NCBI RefSeq assembly: GCF_009767585.1 | Contig: NZ_WSNW01000001.1 | Span: 3,370,041 to 3,434,040, forward strand | Direction of reading: 5' to 3' | Source of the DNA: Coprobacillus cateniformis | GTDB taxonomy: Bacteria > Bacillota_I > Bacilli_A > Erysipelotrichales > Coprobacillaceae | DNA: 64,000 bases | Shown: piece by piece, positions 15,251-22,691 of the stretch | How the letters are laid out: each line of letters opens with the position of its first letter | Numbering within the stretch: position 1 is the first letter of the stretch | Notes under the pieces: generated by a model | Databases searched by the model: none | What the model was told of the DNA's origin: nothing | The model's input: only the letters and a program-made list of their open reading frames with translations | Translations under genes and position numbers: made by a program

Positions 15251-17590
15251 CTATACCTTAAAATATCCTGAAGTCGTCATTATTTTTTCTCTGATATTTG
15301 TTTTCTTGTGATGGTACAAATACGAAAATAACTGATTGAGAATAAATTCTGTCATTTCGCTATTTTCATTCGTGAAATGAATAAAATACCCTCCAACATC
15401 AAGAGTGTTGTTTGGTTCTATAAATAGTGTTCGGCAATTCAAAAGATGCATACGACATTGCTCATCCATCATTAAATCAAAAGTTTCATTTTTTCTATCA
15501 ATAAGGGCATATTGAGATGATTTACATAACTGACAGTTCTTTTTTTGATATCCAAAATAATATTGTGATATAGGACAATAATCGCTAATCATATTTTCTA
15601 TTTTTCCATAGATTTGTACAAAACATTGTTGATGATTGCATTTTAATTGATAGATTTGTTTTTGACTCATCTCTAGTGAAAGAATTTTTGTTTCTTGATA
15701 AGAGTTGATTGCATGTGAATTGTAAACATTTAATCCAGTTCCAATAATTCTCTTTTTATCTTGGCAGGAATAATAAGCACCATATTCATTGACAACCACA
15801 GCTTCAACTTGTTGATAAACATCAGATTGTTTAATAATTTCAAGTTCTTTATCTTTACAGATTCTTGGTATAAATAGAGCGAATTTCTGTTGTTTTCTAA
15901 TACATAAATGAAAAGCTTCTAAACTATCTGTTTGAAATGGATAATAAATCATATCAATGTTATTATAGTTTAAGACAATTTCTAATTGTTTAAGATTGCT
16001 TACTAAGATGTGAATACATTGTGATTCTGCACTCTTTTTTATAGTCGTTAAATCATATTGTTCTCTAGGAACTGAAAAATGAATTTGGCGATTTGATAAT
16101 TTTTCTGTTAATTCATCAATAGCTTCCCTACGCATTTCATTCAATACTTTAATAGGCATAGATAATTGCTCATCAATATCTAAATTGATATGATGCGCTA
16201 TAAAAGTGCTTTGTCCTAATTTGCATAGTTGTTGTTGAATGCGTTGTCTTTCTAGAGGTGTTTTTTTTGCTTCTTCTACTATGATATCTGCTGTTTTGTG
16301 TATTTTTATACCTTGGCATTGAAGAATGAGTTGCGGTTGCTGGTTGATATGGGCAATGAATGTCATTTCAATTGGTTGTTTTCGATAGTCTTTATCATAT
16401 GTATGATGTAATGTGTTTATAATGTCAATATCAATCGTTTTACGGACATTTCCTTCATAAACTGGATAATTAAATTCTATTTCAGCAATATCTCCTGCAG
16501 ATGCTTTTGCTACCAAGCGATTATTTATAAAAATTTTATTAATTGGACGTCCTTTATCTATCTGTTCAAACACAAGACTATCTCCTTGTTTAAGCGACTT
16601 ATCTAATTCAATAATGACACGTTTTTCTCTTTTTCGATATCCTATGACTTTTCCAATAATAATACCTTTATTACCTGGATAATCTCCTTCAACAATATGC
16701 TGATCATGGTAAATATAGCCCTTTGTATAATTACGATTAAACATTGCTTTCATATAAATTATATCGTCATCAAACGTCTTTGTTTGACAATTCAAATGAC
16801 TATCAATAGCTTTACGATATGCTTTGATGACACTTGCAACATACTCTGGTTTTTTCATACGCCCTTCTACTTTGAAGGATGTGACACCAGCGTCTATAAG
16901 TTCACCAATCGAATCAATTGTCATTAAATCTTTTGGTGAAAGAAGAAAAGGAACTTTCTTAGGTTGAATTTGTCCATTTTTAGATAATCTATATTGCAAA
17001 CGGCATGGTTGAGCACATTCTCCCCTATTCCCGCTTCGTTTTCCAATAAAACTACTCATCAGGCACTGTCCAGAATAGCATACACATAAAGCCCCATGAA
17101 CAAATACTTCTACTTCTAGAGACGTTGCTTGGCAAATATCTTGTATTTCTTCGAGGGTATTTTCTCGTGCTAAAACGATTCTAGAAGCCCCTTGCTCATA
17201 AAAATATTGAGCAGCTGCTTTATTCATAATCGATGCCTGCGTACTCATATGAATTTCAAAATCATCATAGCGTTTCTTAATCATATGAAAGAGACCTATA
17301 TCTTGAACAATAAGCGCATCTACCTGTATATAGTATAAATAATCTAAATATTGAATTAATTTATCAAATTCATCATCTGTATAAAGTGTATTCACTGTAA
17401 CATATATTTTTACATGACGTAGATGAGCATAGTGAATAGCCCATTCTAATTGCTCATTGTCAAAATTCTTAGCAAAAGCACGAGCATTAAAGAGTGTTCC
17501 ACCTAAATATATAGCATCTGCTCCATTTTGAATAGCAGCAATTAATGATTCCTGGTCACCAGCTGGTGCTAAAAGTTCGACTTTTTTCAT
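15251..17590 (-). CDS. U32 peptidase-family protein (RlhA-like, with DUF3656)
   Basis: The N-terminal TIM-barrel-like U32 core starts KKVELLAPAGDQESLIAAIQNGADAIYLGG. The signature region VFVHGALCVCYSGQCLMSSF and GNRGECAQPCRLQY supplies the four Cys expected to hold an Fe-S cluster. A C-terminal region of about 350 residues fits DUF3656, as in RlhA (E. coli YdcP), which makes 5-hydroxycytidine in 23S rRNA. RNA hydroxylation is therefore more likely than proteolysis. Start ATG 17590 follows GGAGGTG; an upstream in-frame start would overlap mtnN. Full length 779 residues. Confidence 0.85.
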   Translation of the reverse strand: MKKVELLAPAGDQESLIAAIQNGADAIYLGGTLFNARAFAKNFDNEQLEWAIHYAHLRHVKIYVTVNTLYTDDEFDKLIQYLDYLYYIQVDALIVQDIGLFHMIKKRYDDFEIHMSTQASIMNKAAAQYFYEQGASRIVLARENTLEEIQDICQATSLEVEVFVHGALCVCYSGQCLMSSFIGKRSGNRGECAQPCRLQYRLSKNGQIQPKKVPFLLSPKDLMTIDSIGELIDAGVTSFKVEGRMKKPEYVASVIKAYRKAIDSHLNCQTKTFDDDIIYMKAMFNRNYTKGYIYHDQHIVEGDYPGNKGIIIGKVIGYRKREKRVIIELDKSLKQGDSLVFEQIDKGRPINKIFINNRLVAKASAGDIAEIEFNYPVYEGNVRKTIDIDIINTLHHTYDKDYRKQPIEMTFIAHINQQPQLILQCQGIKIHKTADIIVEEAKKTPLERQRIQQQLCKLGQSTFIAHHINLDIDEQLSMPIKVLNEMRREAIDELTEKLSNRQIHFSVPREQYDLTTIKKSAESQCIHILVSNLKQLEIVLNYNNIDMIYYPFQTDSLEAFHLCIRKQQKFALFIPRICKDKELEIIKQSDVYQQVEAVVVNEYGAYYSCQDKKRIIGTGLNVYNSHAINSYQETKILSLEMSQKQIYQLKCNHQQCFVQIYGKIENMISDYCPISQYYFGYQKKNCQLCKSSQYALIDRKNETFDLMMDEQCRMHLLNCRTLFIEPNNTLDVGGYFIHFTNENSEMTEFILNQLFSYLYHHKKTNIREKIMTTSGYFKV

Positions 17591-17604
17591 TCTTTCACCT
17601 CCAA

Positions 17605-17635
17605 AAAAGTAGCAATAACTTGTTGCGTTATTGCT
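17605..17635 (-). terminator. Terminator between mtnN and the U32 gene
   Basis: On the minus strand AGCAATAAC pairs perfectly with GTTATTGCT, followed by ACTTTTTT. It overlaps the mtnN stop and ends right at the U32 Shine-Dalgarno, so it may attenuate rather than fully block. Confidence 0.75.
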
Positions 17636-18323
17636 ATAATTGAGAAACAAGTTCATTGCACATTTGTGCAGATTGAAGACTTGCTTTCTTTAAATATTCA
17701 TCGAATTGGATATGACTTTCTCCCTTATTATAAACATCACTTAATGAGCGAGTAATAATAAACTTTTTGTGATAAACATGGCAGACTTGAGCAATAGCAG
17801 CAGCCTCCATTTCTACACACATTGCTTCTGGGAAATGTTCTTGAATTGTTTTGACCTGTTGAGAATTTGCTATAAACTGGTCACCTGAAGCAATCAAACC
17901 TATATGAGCGTTGGTATCGTGTTGAATCAATATTTCTTTGACTTTCACAAGAAGATCATAGTCTGGTGTATAGTATTGAGGCATTCCAGGAACTTCACCT
18001 AGCGCTCTTCCAAATGCAGTTACATCTACATCATGATGAACAACCTGCGATGAAATCACAACATCTCCAACATTCTGATGAGAATGAAGTCCTCCAGCTG
18101 ACCCGATATTAATGACATAATCTATAGGATAATGTGTAAACAACAATGTTGTTGCAATAGCAGCATTGACTTTACCAATTCCACCTTGTAATAATACAAT
18201 ATCTTTATGATTAAGTGTTCCTTCATAATATATATAACCTTGATATTCCTTTTGCTGATTCATTGTCATTAATTTTTTAATTTCTAAAACTTCTTCTGCC
18301 ATTGCTCCAATGATTCCAATCAT
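17634..18323 (-). CDS. mtnN: 5'-Methylthioadenosine/S-adenosylhomocysteine nucleosidase
   Basis: MtnN cleaves MTA and SAH (and 5'-deoxyadenosine), recycling by-products of SAM use. The N terminus IGIIGAMAEEVLEIKKLM, the purine-binding NIGSAGGLH, the catalytic region CVEMEAAAIAQVCH and ITRSLSD (catalytic Asp) all match. Length 229 is standard. It is the last gene of the yqeH-to-yqeM operon here, three bases after the methyltransferase gene, which would produce SAH. Confidence 0.93.
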   Translation of the reverse strand: MIGIIGAMAEEVLEIKKLMTMNQQKEYQGYIYYEGTLNHKDIVLLQGGIGKVNAAIATTLLFTHYPIDYVINIGSAGGLHSHQNVGDVVISSQVVHHDVDVTAFGRALGEVPGMPQYYTPDYDLLVKVKEILIQHDTNAHIGLIASGDQFIANSQQVKTIQEHFPEAMCVEMEAAAIAQVCHVYHKKFIITRSLSDVYNKGESHIQFDEYLKKASLQSAQMCNELVSQL

Positions 18324-18326
18324 GAT

Positions 18327-19037
18327 TTACCCCTTTCTACAAACAAAGATAATGCGTTCGCAATCTTCATGGTATTCCTCAAAATCACTATAATATTCAA
18401 TATCAATAAATCCGCTTTCATTGAGCCAATAGATATATTGTGAAACAGGATATGTTTTTTGATAATGCTCTTCAACGACTATTTCATTTTCAATTTTATC
18501 TTCGATATGAAGATGGTGATGTACATAGCCATCTTGTATTGTTTCTACATGCCAATGAAAAGAAAATTCTTCATCCTCCTCATCCTCATGATAATTTTTT
18601 AAAATAACATTCATTTTGTATAAACTATCAATATCAAAAATAAAAGTTCCCTTTTTCTTTAATGACGAATATACATTTTGAAACGTTTTCAAAATATCTT
18701 CAGGATTTAATAAATAATTTATTGAATCACAAAGACATAATACCAAATCAACCTGATGAGATGTAGAAAAATCACTCATATCAACACGTTGGAGTATTAA
18801 ATTCACATTTTCAGCCATTGCTTTTTGCTTAGCAACTTCTAACATATCTAATGATAAATCAGATGCAAAAACCTGTTTACCATCTTTTGATAATCGAATG
18901 GCTATTTCACCTGTTCCACATCCCAATTCTAAAACTTCATCAAATTGACAATGCTTATGAATGAATGCGTGATAGTCATCATAAAATTGTGATTCCATGA
19001 GACTATCATAGTAATAAGCAAAATTTTCATAACTCAT
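18327..19037 (-). CDS. Class I SAM-dependent methyltransferase (YqeM-like)
   Basis: The SAM-binding motif VLELGCGTGEIAIRLS is at about residues 35-50, with VFASDLSLDMLEVAKQK and DLVLCLCDSINYLL after it. It has the size (236) and operon position of B. subtilis YqeM, directly after rsfS, overlapping it by ATGA. The substrate of YqeM is not established. Confidence 0.87.
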   Translation of the reverse strand: MSYENFAYYYDSLMESQFYDDYHAFIHKHCQFDEVLELGCGTGEIAIRLSKDGKQVFASDLSLDMLEVAKQKAMAENVNLILQRVDMSDFSTSHQVDLVLCLCDSINYLLNPEDILKTFQNVYSSLKKKGTFIFDIDSLYKMNVILKNYHEDEEDEEFSFHWHVETIQDGYVHHHLHIEDKIENEIVVEEHYQKTYPVSQYIYWLNESGFIDIEYYSDFEEYHEDCERIIFVCRKG

Positions 19038-19381
19038 TTTGCTAGCATTCCTTCAACATTAATATGTGGCATATCACCCCATAGTTTTTCTAAATTATAA
19101 CTTTCACGTTCCTCAGCTTCAAAAATGTGACATACAATATCACCAAGATCAATAAGTAACCATTTTGAATTTCTTAGACCTTCAATACTTTTGATTTCAA
19201 AATTGTTTTTTTCACATTCATCCTTAATATTTTGCATAATAGCTTGCATTAATCTTTCATTACTAGCTGTACACAATACAAAAGTATCAAATATAGGACT
19301 TGCTTCTTGCATATCAATAGCAACTATATGAGTTGCGAGTTTATCATCCATAGCTTTAACTACACATTCTAATTTTGTCAT
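19034..19381 (-). CDS. rsfS: Ribosomal silencing factor RsfS
   Basis: RsfS binds ribosomal protein uL14 and blocks subunit joining when nutrients are low. The 115-residue protein has the typical DKLATHIVAIDMQEASPIFDTFVLCTASNERLMQAI and the conserved WLLIDLGDIVCHIFEAEERESYNLEKLWGD segment. It lies between the nadD-yqeK fusion and yqeM, as in B. subtilis (yqeK-yqeL-yqeM). Confidence 0.94.
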   Translation of the reverse strand: MTKLECVVKAMDDKLATHIVAIDMQEASPIFDTFVLCTASNERLMQAIMQNIKDECEKNNFEIKSIEGLRNSKWLLIDLGDIVCHIFEAEERESYNLEKLWGDMPHINVEGMLAK

Positions 19382-20482
19382 TTATATTTCTCCTTTAGTT
19401 ACAAAATAATCATATATTTCATAAAAACATTCATCAATATTTCGGTTGTTTCTTGTAGAAAATTCATGAAAATCCTTCAATGAATTTCTAAATCCTTGAT
19501 GAATATCTTTCTTACATACCTCAATTTGTTGAACTGAGTCATATCCTCGCAATGGGTCAAGTTTGTCAGCTACATAAACACATTTTCCGATTGCTGAGAT
19601 ATCGATTGATCCAGTTGTATGATGTTCTATCGCATTTAAAACAACAACATCATCTATCAAATATTCATGCTCACTCACATAACGGGACACCCACTGATGC
19701 CAAATCGGTTTTGGTTTACTCATGTATTCTGGGAAATAGGCTTGCATAATTACTGTTGATTCTGTTTCGTTCATTTCTTTTGCAATATCATGAAACATTC
19801 CAGCAATATAAGCTTGTTTCTCATTAAGATGATTAGCTTTCGCAATATCAGCTGCTAATCTGGCCACACTACAAGTATGCTTCCAACGCTTCTCTTTCAT
19901 ACGATTGGAAATTAATGTTTCTAGATATATACCATGTTTTGTTATATATCGTAGGACATTTTCATCTAGCATTTCTATATGCCCTTGTCTAACATCACTA
20001 CTAGATGCATATATAGGTTCGTTTTTCAATAATATAAAATGAAACTGTTGAATTATAGGAATGAATGGTTCAAATCCACCTCTTTGGAAGGCTACCAATT
20101 GGACCATTTGACAAATAAGTTCAGCATTTTTCCATTTATCAAATAAATTTGCTTGATCCATACCCATAATATAATAATATTTAATATCCGGATTTTGTTT
20201 TGTTAATATCTTTAAAGTATCAACTGTAAAATTTTTTTCATCCGATTTTGTATCAATTTCAATTGTATTGATAGTTATCCCTGTTTCATCTTGAATAGCC
20301 AAAGCTATCATATCCAATCGTTCTTGGCGCGTTACACAATTGTGATCTTTCCAAGGATTGTTTTTTGTTGGAACAAATTGGATTTCATCTAACTGCAACT
20401 GTTCAAGTGCCAATTTTGCTATAGTCACATGAGCCTTATGAATAGGATCAAAACTCCCACCAAATAATCCTACTTTTTTCAT
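19382..20482 (-). CDS. nadD: NadD-YqeK fusion: nicotinate-nucleotide adenylyltransferase with HD hydrolase
   Basis: Residues 1-190 are NadD, which adenylates nicotinate mononucleotide in NAD synthesis: GLFGGSFDPIHKAHV (nucleotide-binding, Gly of HxGH replaced by Ala), IMGMDQANLFDKWK and SSSDVRQG. Residues about 195-366 are a YqeK-type HD domain: WKHTCSVARLAADIA, GMFHDIAKEM, HEY, IEHHTTG and YVADKLDP. YqeK proteins hydrolyse Ap4A symmetrically. In B. subtilis nadD and yqeK are separate adjacent genes; here no stop or start lies between them. Its start overlaps the yhbY stop by four bases. Confidence 0.93.
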   Translation of the reverse strand: MKKVGLFGGSFDPIHKAHVTIAKLALEQLQLDEIQFVPTKNNPWKDHNCVTRQERLDMIALAIQDETGITINTIEIDTKSDEKNFTVDTLKILTKQNPDIKYYYIMGMDQANLFDKWKNAELICQMVQLVAFQRGGFEPFIPIIQQFHFILLKNEPIYASSSDVRQGHIEMLDENVLRYITKHGIYLETLISNRMKEKRWKHTCSVARLAADIAKANHLNEKQAYIAGMFHDIAKEMNETESTVIMQAYFPEYMSKPKPIWHQWVSRYVSEHEYLIDDVVVLNAIEHHTTGSIDISAIGKCVYVADKLDPLRGYDSVQQIEVCKKDIHQGFRNSLKDFHEFSTRNNRNIDECFYEIYDYFVTKGEI

Positions 20483-20766
20483 GGTAAACGGTATAATTCC
20501 TTATCTGATGATTTATATAAAATAATTGTATGACCGATAATTTGAACAACTTCAGATTTTGTTTGCATACTTAACTCTAAAGCAACTGTATTAACATCAT
20601 CTGGACAACTTTCTAAAATTTTCACTTTTAATAATTCTTGTGATTCTAAAGCTTCAGAAATTCCTTTTGCCTGATTACTATTGACTCCTTCTTTGCCAAC
20701 TTGGAAAATAGCATTTAAATGATGTGCCTTCCCTCTTAAATATCTTTTCTGTTTACCTGTTAACAT
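20479..20766 (-). CDS. yhbY: YhbY/YqeI, CRM-domain RNA-binding protein
   Basis: A 95-residue CRM-domain protein that associates with pre-50S ribosomes. It starts LTGKQKRYLRGKAHHLNAIFQVGKEGVN, containing the conserved KRxLRxxAH and (V/I)GK-G elements, and ends with the VQIIGHTIILYK strand. It sits between yqeH and nadD as in B. subtilis. Confidence 0.93.
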   Translation of the reverse strand: MLTGKQKRYLRGKAHHLNAIFQVGKEGVNSNQAKGISEALESQELLKVKILESCPDDVNTVALELSMQTKSEVVQIIGHTIILYKSSDKELYRLP

Positions 20767-20779
20767 AGTATCTCCTTCT

Positions 20780-21880
20780 CTAAATAATAGCTTCTCTTAA
20801 TATAACTGAAATCTGTGGTGGAACCAAAACTTTTACCTTTCCACCTTTCGAATTCACTGTAATAAAACCTAATCCAGAAATAACAATATCTGTTTTCCCT
20901 GGCATCAATCGAAATTCATAAGACTTCATTTGTGATATTGAATCAATTCCAGCAACTTCATATTGTAAAGTTTGATGTCGATTATACAAATCATCTGCTT
21001 TTATTGTCTTTGTCCGATGTATTTTTAAGTTTTTAGAAAAATATGCAATAAAACTAGCTTGGTCTCCCTCTAAATAATCAATACGTCCTAAACCACCAAA
21101 ATAAAGCGTCTGAAGATTATTTAATTGGAATCCCATTGGTCTCAGTTCTCCTTGAGGAATGACCTTTTTGATATCTTCTGGAGCTAACAAATGTGTCATT
21201 TGACTTTCATTGATAATCCCTGGAGTATCATATAGAACTGAATGTTCATCTAAAGGAATTTCAATGAGGTTCAAAGTTGTTCCTGGATACTCAGAGACTG
21301 TAATGAGATTTTGATTTTCAACTTCAGCATAATGTTTTAATAAACCATTGATGAAAGTTGATTTTCCAACATTCGTCACACCTACAACATAAACATCGCG
21401 CCCTTTACGATACTCCATAATGGCATCGTATATGTCATCAAAGTTCATGCTTTTTTTACCACTGGTTACAATGACGTCTACTGCTTGAATTCCTTGATCT
21501 TTTAATTGTCTTCTCACCCAATGTTCTAATTTTCTCTCTTTTACGGATTTAGGTAAAATATCACGTTTATTTGCCAGGACTAATACATCATTATAAGCAA
21601 TATGGCGCATTAACCCCTGAATTATGCTTCCGTTAAAATCAAATAAATCAATCATATATACAACCAAACAGTCTTTTTCACCTATTTGTTGTAATATAGT
21701 GAGAAAATCATCTTTTGTCATATTTGTTTCTTGTAACTTATGATAATTTTTCAATTGGAAGCAACGTTGACATAATACTTTATCATTGTTCATTGCACTT
21801 TTTGGTACATAACCAATATATTTTTCGTTTTCATTTTGAATAATGGCTCCACAGCCAAAACATTTCATTTCCTGATTCAT
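20780..21880 (-). CDS. yqeH: Ribosome biogenesis GTPase YqeH
   Basis: YqeH is a circularly permuted GTPase needed for 30S assembly. It starts with a treble-clef zinc finger (CFGCG ... CQRC). G4 (VLANKRDILP) and G5-like (VTSGKK) precede G1 (VVGVTNVGKSTFINGL) and G3 (YDTPGI), which shows the permutation. The C-terminal domain ends LVPPQISVILREAII. Length 366 is standard. First gene of the operon; yqeG and aroE, found alongside in B. subtilis, are absent. Confidence 0.95.
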   Translation of the reverse strand: MNQEMKCFGCGAIIQNENEKYIGYVPKSAMNNDKVLCQRCFQLKNYHKLQETNMTKDDFLTILQQIGEKDCLVVYMIDLFDFNGSIIQGLMRHIAYNDVLVLANKRDILPKSVKERKLEHWVRRQLKDQGIQAVDVIVTSGKKSMNFDDIYDAIMEYRKGRDVYVVGVTNVGKSTFINGLLKHYAEVENQNLITVSEYPGTTLNLIEIPLDEHSVLYDTPGIINESQMTHLLAPEDIKKVIPQGELRPMGFQLNNLQTLYFGGLGRIDYLEGDQASFIAYFSKNLKIHRTKTIKADDLYNRHQTLQYEVAGIDSISQMKSYEFRLMPGKTDIVISGLGFITVNSKGGKVKVLVPPQISVILREAII

Positions 21881-21938
21881 AAATGACCTTCCTTTTCTTC
21901 ATTATTGTACCCTATTTTGGCTTCTATGAAAAGCCTAA

Positions 21939-21966
21939 ACATAAACATCGACAATTTTCATATAAT
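21939..21966 (+). promoter_or_regulatory. Candidate sigma-E-type promoter of sigK
   Basis: CATATAAT at 21959-21966 fits the sigma-E -10 (CATACAnT). The -35 match is weak (ACATAAA at 21939-21945, 13-base spacer). No good sigma-A -35 is present at the right distance. Confidence 0.4.
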
Positions 21967-21982
21967 GATTTTGAGGTGGATT

Positions 21983-22666
21983 ATGTTTACAACGCTAATA
22001 ACATTTTTACAACAATTTTTATTTGTCTCATTCATCAAGACACAAGCCTTTAAAAAACAATTGACTCCCCAAGAAGAAAATGATTTATTAGAAAAATATT
22101 TTCAAGGAGACCAGGAAGCTCGTAACCAACTCATTGAACACAACTTGAGACTTGTTGCTCATATTGCTAAAAAATATGAAAGCACAAAAGATCTTCAGGA
22201 AGATTTGATTAGTATAGGGACAATTGGCTTAATTAAGGCGGTTGATAGTTATAAACCAACAAAAGCAACTAAATTAGGAACTTATGCAGCAAAATGCATT
22301 GAAAATGAAATTCTTATGCATATGCGTGGTAACAAAAAAACTGCTCTTGATGTATCACTGAATGAAATTTTAGGTGTTGATAAAGATGGTGGAGAAATGA
22401 CGCTTTTAGATATCTTGCCATCTGATCAAAAAGAAATTATTGATCAAATTGATACAGAGGATCAAATTAAAAAGTTACAAGAATATTTTCTTCTTTTAAC
22501 ACCTCGAGAACAAGAAATACTTATTTATCGTTATGGCTTAAATAAGCATAAAGTGTATACTCAAAAAGAAATTGCGAGTACAATGCATATTTCACGTTCG
22601 TATGTATCACGGTTAGAAAAAAGAGCACTTATTAAACTTCTGAAAGCTTATCTGAATGATAAGTAA
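21983..22666 (+). CDS. sigK: Pro-sigma-K, late mother-cell sigma factor
   Basis: Sigma-K directs late mother-cell transcription (coat, dipicolinate). Region 2 reads RNQLIEHNLRLVAHIAKKYE ... DLISIGTIGLIKAVDSY, and region 4 is KEIASTMHISRSYVSRLEKRALIKLL. The start is ATG 21983 (GAGGTGG upstream), giving an N-terminal hydrophobic stretch MFTTLITFLQQFLFVSFIK. This aligns with the B. subtilis pro-sequence, with cleavage expected between Ser16 and Phe17. The gene is uninterrupted, with no skin-like insertion. The 227-residue protein is convergent with parC. Confidence 0.93.
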   Translation: MFTTLITFLQQFLFVSFIKTQAFKKQLTPQEENDLLEKYFQGDQEARNQLIEHNLRLVAHIAKKYESTKDLQEDLISIGTIGLIKAVDSYKPTKATKLGTYAAKCIENEILMHMRGNKKTALDVSLNEILGVDKDGGEMTLLDILPSDQKEIIDQIDTEDQIKKLQEYFLLLTPREQEILIYRYGLNKHKVYTQKEIASTMHISRSYVSRLEKRALIKLLKAYLNDK

Positions 22667-22667
22667 A

Positions 22668-22691
22668 AGAATATGAGGGTTCTCATATTCT
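22668..22691. terminator. Bidirectional terminator between sigK and parC
   Basis: AGAATATGAG (22668-22677) and CTCATATTCT (22682-22691) are perfectly complementary around GGTT; A and T runs flank it. Confidence 0.8.

Noticed and set aside
21936..21989. Start-codon hairpin at sigK (TAAACAT with ATGTTTA)
   Set aside because: Only 7 AT-rich pairs, and the upstream gene is divergent, so there is no read-through RNA to insulate.
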